39,046 nt of DNA from Clostridiales bacterium (GTDB lineage: Bacteria > Bacillota > Clostridia > Oscillospirales > Oscillospiraceae): positions 1 through 39,046 of the forward strand of contig JAHAEW010000026.1 of the NCBI GenBank assembly GCA_018374635.1, read 5' to 3'. Both the position numbers and the translations under genes were made by a program. Below, piece after piece: positions 7,841-15,620 of this stretch. Positions within the stretch are counted from its first letter, which is position 1. Every line of letters begins with the position of its first letter. Under the pieces are notes generated by a model. It worked only from the letters and a program-made list of their open reading frames with translations, did no database searches and was not told the DNA's origin.

Positions 7841-7880
7841 CGCCGACCGGCGCGGGCATATAACCGAAAGGAGCTTAGAC

Positions 7881-8402
7881 ATGGCAAGAAAGCGAGTCAT
7901 TGAGGAGCCGACCCTCAAATCCTGGGAGGACGTAAACGACGCCCTCCGGCAAATCGCGGAGGCCCAGATCGCGCTGGGCGACATTGAGAGCGATATGCAG
8001 AAGCAGATCATCGGGGCCCAGAAGGTGGCCGAGGAGCAGAGCAAGCCCATCAAGGACGCCCTGGCCCGGCTGGAGCGGGAGATCAAGGCATTCGTCACCG
8101 ACCACCGGGACGAGATGGGAAAGGCGAAGACCATGACCCTGACCTTCGGCGAGGTGGGCTTCCGGCTCTCCACATCCATTTCCTTCCCCAGAGCAAAGGA
8201 GAAGCAGGAGGAGATCATCCGCCGTCTGAAGTCGCGCCAGATGCACGACTGCATCGTAGTGGAGGAGAAGATCAGCAAGGACGCCCTGAAGAAGTACGGC
8301 GAGGACACGGTCAACGCGGTCGGAGCCACCTGGAAGCAGAGCGACGTCTTCGGCTATGAGGTGAACATCGCCAAGCTGGAACAGATCAAGGCGGGCAACT
8401 GA
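7881..8402 (+). CDS. gam: Mu Gam-like host-nuclease inhibitor
   Basis: The 173-residue protein resembles the Gam family, which binds double-strand DNA ends and blocks RecBCD/AddAB exonuclease, a relative of Ku. The typical start (SWEDVNDALRQIAEAQIAL) leads into a long helical hairpin (about 15-75) and then the beta-rich core (MTLTFGEVGFRLSTSISF). The C-terminus has the WKQSDVFGYEVNI strand. The length matches Mu Gam (174). AAAGGAG precedes ATG 7881. It lies directly downstream of A and B, as in Mu. Confidence 0.9.
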   Translation: MARKRVIEEPTLKSWEDVNDALRQIAEAQIALGDIESDMQKQIIGAQKVAEEQSKPIKDALARLEREIKAFVTDHRDEMGKAKTMTLTFGEVGFRLSTSISFPRAKEKQEEIIRRLKSRQMHDCIVVEEKISKDALKKYGEDTVNAVGATWKQSDVFGYEVNIAKLEQIKAGN

Positions 8403-8419
8403 GAAAGGAGGCCCAAGGA

Positions 8420-8869
8420 ATGGCAGCAGCACGAACGGGGCGCAAGCAGCCCTCCATCCGCACCCTCTGGGCGATTGCCAAGTCGCCGGAGCTGCACATG
8501 ACAGATGAAGACCTCCATGCGGTCGTTTACCGCGAGACCGGAAAGGAGTCCATCAAGGCATTGACCCAGGGGCAGATCAACGAGGTGGCCCGCGTCCTCC
8601 AGAACATGAAGGACGGGGTCAGCCGCAGCACCCGCACCAAGCGCACCGACGAGGGCGGCGACGTCCGCACCGTCCAGCAGCGGCGCAAAATCTACGCCCT
8701 GACCGAGCAGCTGGGCTGGAACAACAACCCCCAGCGCATCCAGGGCTTCGTGAAGCGCATAACCGGCGTCGACCGGCTGGAATGGCTGAACGTGGCCCAG
8801 TGCGAGAAGGTGATCGAGGGGCTCAAGGCGATCCTGAAACGGCAGGAGCGGAAGGAGGGGGAGGGATGA
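8420..8869 (+). CDS. GemA-like regulatory protein (DUF1018, Mu gp16 type)
   Basis: The 149-residue protein fits the GemA/gp16 family: an N-terminal helical repeat with IRTLWAIAKSPELHMTDEDLH and a C-terminal part with LTEQLGWNNNPQRIQGFVKR. In Mu, GemA modulates expression of host genes. Position downstream of gam agrees. GAAAGGAGG lies before ATG 8420. Its stop overlaps the next gene (ATGA). Confidence 0.85.
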   Translation: MAAARTGRKQPSIRTLWAIAKSPELHMTDEDLHAVVYRETGKESIKALTQGQINEVARVLQNMKDGVSRSTRTKRTDEGGDVRTVQQRRKIYALTEQLGWNNNPQRIQGFVKRITGVDRLEWLNVAQCEKVIEGLKAILKRQERKEGEG

Positions 8870-9243
8870 TGGCGGCAAGCGACCAGGACATCCTGGCTGC
8901 GCTGGGCGGCATCATTGAGATGCAGCGCACCGCCCGGAGCGATGTGGAGGTCTGTGCTGAGACCGGGCTTGTATTCCTCCGCATCTATTACCAGAAGCTC
9001 CCGGAGTCCGTTGCCCGCCGCCTCACAGAGCTCAACCCGGTCGCACTGGCGGCTATCCCCGGGGCGACCGGGCACAACGGCTCCGAGAAAGCGCGGAAGA
9101 ACATCACCTCAAGCGTGGCGAGCGACGCGGCCTTTGCCCAGGTCATCCGGGCGGCGAACATCTACCGCAAGAAGCTGGGGCTCGGCCCCCTGGGGGCGGA
9201 CGGCAGACCGGAACAGACGGAAGGGGGCAGCAGCAGTGAGTAA
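8866..9243 (+). CDS. Early phage protein of unknown function
   Basis: The 125-residue protein starts MMAASDQDILAALGGIIEMQ at an ATGA overlap with the GemA-like gene, behind AAGGAGGGGGAG. It is largely helical, with LVFLRIYYQKLPESVARRLT at about residues 35-54. The C-terminal 20 residues are low-complexity. No family was recognised. It overlaps the next GTG by 8 bp. Confidence 0.65.
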   Translation: MMAASDQDILAALGGIIEMQRTARSDVEVCAETGLVFLRIYYQKLPESVARRLTELNPVALAAIPGATGHNGSEKARKNITSSVASDAAFAQVIRAANIYRKKLGLGPLGADGRPEQTEGGSSSE

Positions 9244-9472
9244 CAGCGAACAGGCCGGGCGCGTGTGCCCGATCTGCGGCAGGAGGTACACAGAGCGGCC
9301 CGCCCTCTCCCGGGCGGACAACGCCACAGACATCTGCCCGGACTGCGGGATGATGGAGGCCCTGGCCTCCATCCCCCGAAGGCGGGAGGGGCCCGCCGAG
9401 CGCACCCGGAGGGCCGTGTACGCCACAGGCAACAGGTGGGCGATTGAAAACTTCAACGCCACCCACGGCTGA
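9236..9472 (+). CDS. Small zinc-ribbon protein
   Basis: The 78-residue protein starts at GTG 9236 inside the end of the preceding gene, behind AAGGGGGC. Two CxxC knuckles (CPICGRRYTERPALSRADNA and CPDC) define a zinc ribbon of the kind common in Firmicutes phage and conjugative-element accessory genes. The role is unknown; nucleic-acid or protein binding is likely. Confidence 0.7.
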   Translation: MSNSEQAGRVCPICGRRYTERPALSRADNATDICPDCGMMEALASIPRRREGPAERTRRAVYATGNRWAIENFNATHG

Positions 9473-9484
9473 GAGGGGGCTCAC

Positions 9485-9667
9485 ATGGCCGGAGTATATA
9501 AGGGCCGGTACTGCGCCCGCTTCTACTGAGACAAGGTTCGTGAGCGGCGATGCTGCGCTGACTGCTGGCGTCGCAAGGCCCGGAAGTGTCGCGGGGCCTG
9601 TCAGAATGACCCGAGTCGGTGCGGATTGCAGGGCAAGCCCTCGGAGAGGAGGCGGCGGTCATGCTGA
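9485..9667 (+). other. Cys-rich small ORF interrupted by an in-frame TGA
   Basis: From ATG 9485 the frame reads MAGVYKGRYCARFY, then TGA (9527..9529), then continues as DKVRERRCCADCWRRKARKC and CRGACQNDPSRCGLQ up to TGA 9665. The cysteines after the TGA form paired CxxC-type motifs like a genuine zinc-binding mini-protein, and the frame lies snugly between neighbours. GAGAGGGGG precedes the ATG. Options are stop-codon readthrough or recoding, a recent nonsense mutation, or a sequencing error. Coding character on both sides of the stop is what I see; the mechanism is unknown. Confidence 0.45.
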
Positions 9668-9840
9668 CCATCACCCTCCAGGTGGGAGCTCCGCCCGGTC
9701 AGGCGATCGGCGTCAAGGAGGACATCGCTATGAGACTGGAGCCTCTGGGCGACGTGCGTGTGGTGTCCATCACCGAGGACACGCCGGAGCAGCTCCGCGT
9801 CGCGGGCTACGGGGCCGCACAGGGCCCGCCGAAGCGTTAG
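9661..9840 (+). CDS. Small early phage protein, unknown
   Basis: The 59-residue protein starts MLTITLQVGAPPGQAIGVKE with GGAGAGGAGG upstream. It overlaps the end of the Cys-rich frame by 7 bp. It has a compact beta-alpha-beta look with a KEDIAMRLEPLG helix and a VRVVSITED strand, and a Pro/Gly-rich tail. No family recognised. Confidence 0.55.
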   Translation: MLTITLQVGAPPGQAIGVKEDIAMRLEPLGDVRVVSITEDTPEQLRVAGYGAAQGPPKR

Positions 9841-9851
9841 GGGGCTGGGAT

Positions 9852-10235
9852 ATGGCAAAGAAACAGAAGTGGCTCACGCAGCGCGAGAAGGCCGAGAGAG
9901 CGGCCATTAAAAAGCAACTCCAAGCGGACGGAGTCCTCCCGCCCAACAAACCCCGGCTCAATCGAAAGAAGTTCGCCCGGGAAGCGTTCGAGGCGTTTGA
10001 AGCGTTCTACACCTCCGAGCCCATCCGGGCGGAGCTCTCGCTCATTAAGGCGATCGGCTTCATGGTGGGGCCGGACATGAAGGAGGTCTCGCCGGAGGAG
10101 GTCGGCGTCCTCAAGCTGCTCAAGCTCGCGGTCGAGTACAACGTCTTTCTCAGAAAACTTGAGAGCGAGGGCCGCACGAAGTACACCTACGGGGAGCTCA
10201 TTGACGAGGTCATTCTCCCCATCACCAACTTATAG
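9852..10235 (+). CDS. Conserved-looking early phage protein, unknown
   Basis: The 127-residue protein starts at ATG 9852; a longer frame extends upstream but crosses the preceding genes. The N-terminal 45 residues are very basic (KKQKWLTQREKAERAAIKKQ), suggesting nucleic-acid contact. The remainder is helical with KLLKLAVEYNVFLRKLESEG. No domain assigned. It precedes the endolysin gene by 14 bp. Confidence 0.65.
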   Translation: MAKKQKWLTQREKAERAAIKKQLQADGVLPPNKPRLNRKKFAREAFEAFEAFYTSEPIRAELSLIKAIGFMVGPDMKEVSPEEVGVLKLLKLAVEYNVFLRKLESEGRTKYTYGELIDEVILPITNL

Positions 10236-10249
10236 GAGGTAAAACCACC

Positions 10250-11629
10250 ATGGCAAAACTGACACCTGACGCGACGAGGACGGAGTGCGGCCTCGTCATC
10301 AACGAGAAGATCATCCCCTGGGGGGCCAAGTGGCCCAAGGACTCCGGGAAATATAAGAAGGGCCAGAAGTTCAAGGCGGACAAGCGGCTCTCCGGGGGCA
10401 CCGGCAAGGTGGCGGGCGTGACCATCCACAACACCAACGACCTGGAGAATGTGGAGGAGGACGCTGAGCAGTACACCCGGGCGACGTGGCCCAATGCCAA
10501 CATGAACGACGCCCGCGTCCATTACTATGTGGACGACATCAATGCGTGGCAGAACCTGGAGGACACCGAGGTGGGCTGGCACGCCGGGGACGGCGGCAGC
10601 GGCCCGGGGAATGGGACGACCATCGCGATCGAGATCATCATGGACGGCTCCGGGAGCAAGGAAGACCTGGGGGCCGAGGCCAACGGCGTTATCCTGGCCG
10701 CGCTGCTGCTGAAGAAGTACGGCCTGACTGTGGAGCAGCTTTACACGCACAATCACTGGATGGGCAACCCGGACGCGATCGTGCAGGGGGCCCGGAAAAA
10801 CTGCCCGCTCTACATCCTCCCCCACTGGGAGCAGTTCAAGGCCAAGGTCGCCGCGAAGCTGGCGGAGCTCAACGGAGCGGGCCCCGACGCCCCCACTGAG
10901 GAGGCCAAGACGGCGATCATGGGCGAGGCCCGGGCCACGGCGCAGCAGATGGCCCTCTACTGCCGGAGCAAGAACGCCGAGCCGAAGATCACCAGCTGCT
11001 CCCTTGAAGAGCTGGCGGAGATGTATCTGGAGGAGGGCAAGGCCGAGGGCGTCCGGGGCGATGTGGCCTGGGCCCAGAGCCTCCATGAGACCGGCTTCTT
11101 CAAGTTCGGCGGCATCGTCCAGCCGGGGCAGAACAACTTCGCGGGCATCGGGGCCCTGAACGGGAACTCGGCGGGACAGGCGGCGACGTTCCCCGACCCG
11201 CGCACCGGCGTCCGGGCCCAAATCCAGCACCTGAAGGCATACGCCTCCAAGGAGCCGCTGGTGAACGCTTGCGTCGACCCGCGCTTCTCCCTGGTCGTCC
11301 GGGGCTCCGCTGAGTTTGTGGAATGGCTGGGGGCCTCCGACAACCCCCAGGGCAAGGGCTGGGCGGTACCGGGCAAAGGCTACGGGGCCAGCGTGGTGAA
11401 GCTGCTGGGCGCGGTTATGGCCCAGGAAACGCCACAGGGCCCCGCAGAGCCCCCGGAGCCCGACCCCCTGGCCCAGTTCCCCGAGTGGCAGAGGGAGGGC
11501 CTGACGCGGCTCGTGGAGGCCGGTATCATCAACAGCCCGGACGTCTGGGCCGCTCGCTACGGGACGCCGATCACGGTCGGGGAGATCTTCGGTATCCTGG
11601 GCAGGATGTGCCAGATGCCGGAGAAGTAA
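10250..11629 (+). CDS. Endolysin: amidase plus glucosaminidase
   Basis: The 459-residue peptidoglycan hydrolase has two catalytic parts. Residues about 50-190 are an N-acetylmuramoyl-L-alanine amidase of the amidase_2/PGRP type, with likely zinc ligands H60 (VTIHNTND), H167 or H169 (THNHW) and C185 (KNCPLY), plus E128. Residues about 220-385 resemble a FlgJ-like glucosaminidase, with E280 in AQSLHETGFF as the likely catalytic acid. The C-terminal ~50 residues (WQREGLTRLVEAGIINSPDV) may bind the wall. There is no signal peptide, so release needs the holin at 12077. Unusually it lies before the mor-like gene and the terminator, separated from the holin. AGGAGG precedes the ATG. Confidence 0.88.
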   Translation: MAKLTPDATRTECGLVINEKIIPWGAKWPKDSGKYKKGQKFKADKRLSGGTGKVAGVTIHNTNDLENVEEDAEQYTRATWPNANMNDARVHYYVDDINAWQNLEDTEVGWHAGDGGSGPGNGTTIAIEIIMDGSGSKEDLGAEANGVILAALLLKKYGLTVEQLYTHNHWMGNPDAIVQGARKNCPLYILPHWEQFKAKVAAKLAELNGAGPDAPTEEAKTAIMGEARATAQQMALYCRSKNAEPKITSCSLEELAEMYLEEGKAEGVRGDVAWAQSLHETGFFKFGGIVQPGQNNFAGIGALNGNSAGQAATFPDPRTGVRAQIQHLKAYASKEPLVNACVDPRFSLVVRGSAEFVEWLGASDNPQGKGWAVPGKGYGASVVKLLGAVMAQETPQGPAEPPEPDPLAQFPEWQREGLTRLVEAGIINSPDVWAARYGTPITVGEIFGILGRMCQMPEK

Positions 11630-11647
11630 CAGGAAAGGGGCGCGGGC

Positions 11648-11965
11648 ATGGATGATCTCTCAAGAGAGCTGACTGTTGAGATGCTGCCGGACAACCAATG
11701 GAAGCAAGTGGCGGAGGAGATCGGCATTGATAATTTCTGCAAGATGCTGAAAATCGTCGGCGGGGCCACCCTTTACATCCCGCAGCTGGACAACATCCTC
11801 CGCCCCGTCCGAGACGCCCGCATCAAGGCCGAGTTCAACGGCTGGAATTACCTTGAATTAGCAAGGAAATACAGCATAACAGACCGGCTGGTTCGGAGCA
11901 TTTGCGGCCCCGGGAACGTAGAGGGGCAGCTCGACCTGTTCGGCGAGCAGAGTGACACATCTTAG
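11648..11965 (+). CDS. mor: Mor-family transcription activator
   Basis: The 105-residue protein matches the Mu Mor/C family. It has an N-terminal dimerisation part (about 1-55, with YIPQLDNILRPVRDARI) and a C-terminal HTH (about 67-88, NYLELARKYSITDRLVRSI). In Mu, Mor turns on the middle promoter and C the late promoters. Only one member is visible here, so it may activate the whole late block. AGGAAAGGGG lies upstream. It closes the early block just before a strong terminator. Confidence 0.88.
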   Translation: MDDLSRELTVEMLPDNQWKQVAEEIGIDNFCKMLKIVGGATLYIPQLDNILRPVRDARIKAEFNGWNYLELARKYSITDRLVRSICGPGNVEGQLDLFGEQSDTS

Positions 11966-11977
11966 AAATAATTCTCT

Positions 11978-12000
11978 GAAATGCTTCATGCGGACATTTC
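11978..12000. promoter_or_regulatory. Inverted repeat downstream of mor, candidate activator site
   Basis: GAAATG (11978..11983) and CATTTC (11995..12000) are perfect inverted copies 11 bp apart. Mor-type activators bind dyads just upstream of weak promoters. No convincing -10 is seen; CATAGT/TAGTAC near 12009..12015 is the best guess. Tentative. Confidence 0.35.
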
Positions 12001-12019
12001 ACGGAAAGCATAGTACCCT

Positions 12020-12053
12020 AAGACTACAGGCTTCGCCTGTAGTCTTATTTTTT
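12020..12053 (+). terminator. Strong rho-independent terminator
   Basis: A perfect 11-bp stem, AAGACTACAGG (12020..12030) with CCTGTAGTCTT (12036..12046), carries a CTTCG loop and is followed by A and six T. It ends the early/middle transcript after mor and lies 23 bp before the holin start. Confidence 0.92.
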
Positions 12054-12076
12054 ATGCTTGAAGGAGGCAGAAAAAC

Positions 12077-12598
12077 ATGAACATGGAGATTATCACCAGC
12101 GCGGCGAGCACCGCACTCGCCAACATCGTCCTGGCCGTCATCGCCCTGGCCGGGGCCTATGCGGTCTACTACATCCGGCTGGCCGGGGCCCAGGTGAAGG
12201 CGCAGACGAAGAAGATCGAGGACGAGAGTGCCCGGGCACTTCTGGAGGACGCCCTGGACGACGTGGAGCGGCTGGCGACCAAGGCGGTCGGCTACACGGA
12301 GCAGACCGTGGCGAAAGCCCTTCGTGAAGCGGTCAAGGCCGGGACGGGCGACCGGGAGAAGCTCCTGGCTCTGGGCCGGGATGTCTTCAACGAGGTCAAG
12401 CGTGAGATTGGGCCGGAGACGCAGGAGATTATCGTGAAGCACCTGGGCAGCTTCGACCACTACCTGGAGCAGTGCATCGAGAACGCCGTCCTCAAGATCA
12501 AACAGGCCGACCCCTATCTGACGATCTCGGGGGAGCTGTTGAGCGGCGTTGACGAGGCGGCTGTGAAGGAGGGCGTCGGCGGAGCTGCCGCCGAGTAA
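12077..12598 (+). CDS. Holin-like protein (LLH type)
   Basis: The 173-residue protein has one N-terminal membrane helix (about residues 8-33, ANIVLAVIALAGAYAVYYI) and a long charged helical cytoplasmic region. This is the architecture of LL-H-type holins of Firmicutes phages, which open the membrane for endolysin release. AAGGAGG lies before ATG 12077. It is the first gene after the terminator and probably heads the late operon. Confidence 0.7.
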   Translation: MNMEIITSAASTALANIVLAVIALAGAYAVYYIRLAGAQVKAQTKKIEDESARALLEDALDDVERLATKAVGYTEQTVAKALREAVKAGTGDREKLLALGRDVFNEVKREIGPETQEIIVKHLGSFDHYLEQCIENAVLKIKQADPYLTISGELLSGVDEAAVKEGVGGAAAE

Positions 12599-12608
12599 GG
12601 AGGGTCCC

Positions 12609-12953
12609 ATGGACATCACCCAGATCACTGCTATCATCGGCGCAGCGGCGTCGCTGCTCTGTACCCTGGTTGTCGGAGCCCTGACCTACTTCTTCAAAAA
12701 GACGCTGACCTCCTTAGAGGACGCGGACAAGAAGAACGCCGCCGACATCCAGGCGGAGGCCCGGAAGCGGGAGCAGGAGCTGAAGGAGCTCACCACCCAG
12801 TTCAACGACCTGAAGAGCGATATGCCTCTGGTCTACACCTTGCGGGAGGACTTCATCCGCAGCATGAACAGCGTCGACCACAATATCAGCGGGCTCGACC
12901 AGAAGCTCGATCAAGTTCTCCGGCTTATGACATCCTTCGGAAAGGAGGGGTAA
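12609..12953 (+). CDS. Membrane-anchored coiled-coil protein (DUF2730-like)
   Basis: The 114-residue protein has an N-terminal transmembrane helix (about 5-29, ITAIIGAAASLLCTLVVGAL) followed by a coiled coil (about 30-110). Position and shape match the DUF2730 proteins that precede the gp26/gp27-type genes in Mu-like phages. The role is unknown; a lysis accessory is possible. AAGGAGG lies before the ATG. Confidence 0.65.
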   Translation: MDITQITAIIGAAASLLCTLVVGALTYFFKKTLTSLEDADKKNAADIQAEARKREQELKELTTQFNDLKSDMPLVYTLREDFIRSMNSVDHNISGLDQKLDQVLRLMTSFGKEG

Positions 12954-12956
12954 ATT

Positions 12957-13280
12957 ATGGCCTTTATGGACGAGACCACCGAGCTGGAGGTGGAGAAGAA
13001 CAAAGCAATCCGGGGCTATATCGTGCGGGCCCTGGCCCGGGGCAACAACGGGGCCCTGCTGGTTCGCCAGATCGTCAACGCGCTCATGGCGGACAACCTC
13101 ATTATGACCCCGGACATCGGCAAGTATCTCAAGTACCTGGAGGACGGCGGCTACATCGAGTTCACCAGCCGCTCCGTCAACGCCTACAACGCCTACCGGA
13201 AGGACGCCGTGGTGCAGCTCACCAAGAAGGGCATCGACTTGGTGGAGGACACCATCCGGGATGGTGGGGTCAATGTCTGA
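12957..13280 (+). CDS. Mu gp26-like winged-helix protein
   Basis: The 107-residue protein looks like a winged helix: NGALLVRQIVNALMADNLIM, then a beta wing near YIEFTSRSVNAYNAY, and VQLTKKGIDLVED. It sits directly before the small-terminase-like gene, as gp26 does in Mu. It probably has a packaging-related or DNA-binding role. AAAGGAGGGG precedes ATG 12957. It overlaps the next gene by 8 bp. Confidence 0.7.
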   Translation: MAFMDETTELEVEKNKAIRGYIVRALARGNNGALLVRQIVNALMADNLIMTPDIGKYLKYLEDGGYIEFTSRSVNAYNAYRKDAVVQLTKKGIDLVEDTIRDGGVNV

Positions 13281-13845
13281 GAAGAAACGCCGGAGGGGTC
13301 GGGTACACTCCACCATAGACGACCTCCCGGAGCCCCTCAAGTCGCAGTTCGAGGTAAAGCTGGCAAACCCGGCGAATACCTACAACGAGCTCTCCGAGTG
13401 GCTGAAGGGCGAAGGCTACTCCATCAGCAAGTCGGCGATTGGCCGGTACGCGGTACGGACGAGGGAGGCCGCGCAGCGCGTGGCCGAAACCCTCCAGCGC
13501 ACCCAGGCGATCGCCCAGGCCGTGGAAGCGCACCCCGATCTGGACTACACCAAGGCGGCGGAGCTGGTGCTCATGGACGGCCTCATGCAGCGGGTCAGCA
13601 CCGCCGAGGAGGAATTTGACGAAATGCCGCTGGATAAGGCCGGGCGGCTGATTGCGTCCCTGGCCCGGAACGCCACCTATGAAAAGCGCGTCCGGGCCGA
13701 TCTGAAGAAGAAGGCGGAGCTGGCCTTTGACCAGATGGAGGCGGAGCTCATGACGGCGATCAAGCAACACCCAGAGCTGGCGGGCGAGTTGCACGACGTT
13801 CTGGCCCGGGCCCGGGAGAAGGTGCTGACTGATGGCGAAGATTAA
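13273..13845 (+). CDS. Small terminase-like protein (DUF3486, Mu gp27 type)
   Basis: The 190-residue protein starts MSEKKRRRGRVHSTIDDLPE and matches DUF3486: an HTH-like N-terminal region (about 5-60, with YNELSEWLKGEGYSISKSAI) and a long helical C-terminus. Mu gp27 acts as a small terminase that recognises the pac end near the left end of the phage. The start at 13273 was chosen over an in-frame ATG four codons upstream because GGTGGGG lies just before it. It overlaps the large terminase gene by 14 bp. Confidence 0.85.
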   Translation: MSEKKRRRGRVHSTIDDLPEPLKSQFEVKLANPANTYNELSEWLKGEGYSISKSAIGRYAVRTREAAQRVAETLQRTQAIAQAVEAHPDLDYTKAAELVLMDGLMQRVSTAEEEFDEMPLDKAGRLIASLARNATYEKRVRADLKKKAELAFDQMEAELMTAIKQHPELAGELHDVLARAREKVLTDGED

Positions 13846-15607
13846 GCTGAGCGAATACCTGGAGCGGCTGGAAGAGCCGGAAGACCGGGAAGCGGTCGCC
13901 AACCGTGACTATCAGCGGGAGCTTTTTCTCGAATATGTTGTCCGCGACAGTAATTTCCCCGAGCGTCGGGCGGAGCTCCTCCGGGACTTCAAGGCCGGGA
14001 AGGAGCTGACCGGGCCGAAGGGACTGCGCCGGAAGCTGGGGGCGATCGACCTGGAGTATTTTGGGCGGGCCTACCTCGCGCACTACTTCGTCCGAAAATC
14101 CCCCGGGTTCCACGGCGAGCTCGACCGCATCTGGCGGGAAGGCGTCCTGAAGGGGCTCGACCCCACCGTCGCCGCGAAGGAGATCAGCCGGGCGGACGGC
14201 TGCAGGAGGGCGATTGAAGCCCCCCGTGGCCACGCCAAGAGCACGACCTTTACCTTCAAGGACTCCATCCACGCGGCGGTCTATGCCTACAAGCACTACG
14301 AGATCATCCTCTCCGACAGCTCCGAACAGGCCGAGGGCTTCCTGGCGGACATCAAGACCGAGTTTGAGGAGAACGCAGCTCTCCGGGAGGACTTCGGGGA
14401 GCTGGAGGGGAAGGTCTGGAAGTCGTCGGTCATCCTGACCGCAAACGGGGTCAAGATCGAGGCGATCGGTTCCGGCAAGAAAATCCGTGGTCGCCGCCAC
14501 AAGCAGTGGAGGCCCGACCTCATCGTCTGCGACGATCTGGAGAACGACGAGAACGTCAACACGCCGGAGCAGCGCAAGAAGCTCCGGGACTGGTTTTATA
14601 AAGCGGTCTCCAAGGCTGGCGACACCTACACGGACATCGTCTACATCGGGACGCTGCTGCACTTTGACGCGCTGCTGGCCAACGTCGCCAAAAACCCCAG
14701 CTACAAGGCGGTCAAGTACCGGGGCGTCATCAGCTTCGCCGCCAACAGCGAGCTCTGGGACACCTGGGAGAGCATCTTCACCGACCTCGCCAACGAGAAC
14801 CGGCAGGATGAAGCCCGGGCTTTCTATGAGGCGAACCGGGAGGCAATGCTGGAGGGCACCGCCGTCCTCTGGGAAGAAAAGCTGTCCTATTACGACCTCA
14901 TGGTTATCCGTATCTCCGAGGGCGAGGCCAGTTTTAACAGCGAAATCCAGAACGACCCCATTGACCCGGAAAACTGCACCTTCCAGGAGGAGTGGTTTGA
15001 CTTCTGGGACGACGACGGGAAGCAGCAGCCGGACTTCTCTGACCCCCGCTTCCTGTTCATCGGGGCCAACGACCCCTCCCTGGGCAAGAACAAGAAGTCG
15101 GACACCAGCTCCATTTTCGCGCTGGCCAAGGATACCGTCACCGGCTATATCTACGTCGTGATCGCGGACGTGGCCCGGCGAAAGCCCGACCAGATTATCG
15201 AGGACGCGCTGGAGGCGAGCCGCCGCCTGAAGCGGGACTTCAAACGGCCCTACTACAAATTCGGCGTGGAGACGGTGCAGTTCCAGTATTACTTCGCGGA
15301 GATCATGCGGCAGCGGGCGGCGGAGGCTGGCGAATACCTTCCCATTGAGGAGATCAACAGCACCCAGAATAAAGACGCCCGCATCCAGTCGCTGCAGCCC
15401 TTCGTCAAGAACGGCTACGTCAAGTTCAGCAAGAAGCACAAGACCCTCCTGAAGCAAATGACTGAGTACCCTATGGGCAAGAACGACGACGCCCCGGACG
15501 GGCTCCAGATGGCCGTGAAGCTGGCCCTGGACATCAAGGTCGGTCGGAGGGTCGAATACAAAAGCGTCGTCGCCCGCGCCCTGGACTTCCGGCGCGGAGC
15601 CTACTAA
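13832..15607 (+). CDS. Terminase large subunit (Mu gp28 type)
   Basis: The 591-residue packaging motor and headful nuclease has an ATPase domain with a Walker A-like APRGHAKST at 130-138 and Walker B PDLIVCDD ending at D234/D235. The RNase H-like nuclease domain begins near FIGANDPSLG, with D414 the likely first metal ligand. Length and order agree with Mu-like TerL proteins. It packages phage DNA together with flanking host DNA. It starts inside the end of the gp27-like gene. Confidence 0.93.
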   Translation: MAKIKLSEYLERLEEPEDREAVANRDYQRELFLEYVVRDSNFPERRAELLRDFKAGKELTGPKGLRRKLGAIDLEYFGRAYLAHYFVRKSPGFHGELDRIWREGVLKGLDPTVAAKEISRADGCRRAIEAPRGHAKSTTFTFKDSIHAAVYAYKHYEIILSDSSEQAEGFLADIKTEFEENAALREDFGELEGKVWKSSVILTANGVKIEAIGSGKKIRGRRHKQWRPDLIVCDDLENDENVNTPEQRKKLRDWFYKAVSKAGDTYTDIVYIGTLLHFDALLANVAKNPSYKAVKYRGVISFAANSELWDTWESIFTDLANENRQDEARAFYEANREAMLEGTAVLWEEKLSYYDLMVIRISEGEASFNSEIQNDPIDPENCTFQEEWFDFWDDDGKQQPDFSDPRFLFIGANDPSLGKNKKSDTSSIFALAKDTVTGYIYVVIADVARRKPDQIIEDALEASRRLKRDFKRPYYKFGVETVQFQYYFAEIMRQRAAEAGEYLPIEEINSTQNKDARIQSLQPFVKNGYVKFSKKHKTLLKQMTEYPMGKNDDAPDGLQMAVKLALDIKVGRRVEYKSVVARALDFRRGAY

Positions 15608-15620
15608 GGAGGCGAGAGCT

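Noticed and set aside
12957..13845. Possible programmed frameshift between the gp26-like and gp27-like genes
   Set aside because: The 8-bp overlap has a proper ATG and a G-rich ribosome site, so ordinary coupled translation is enough.
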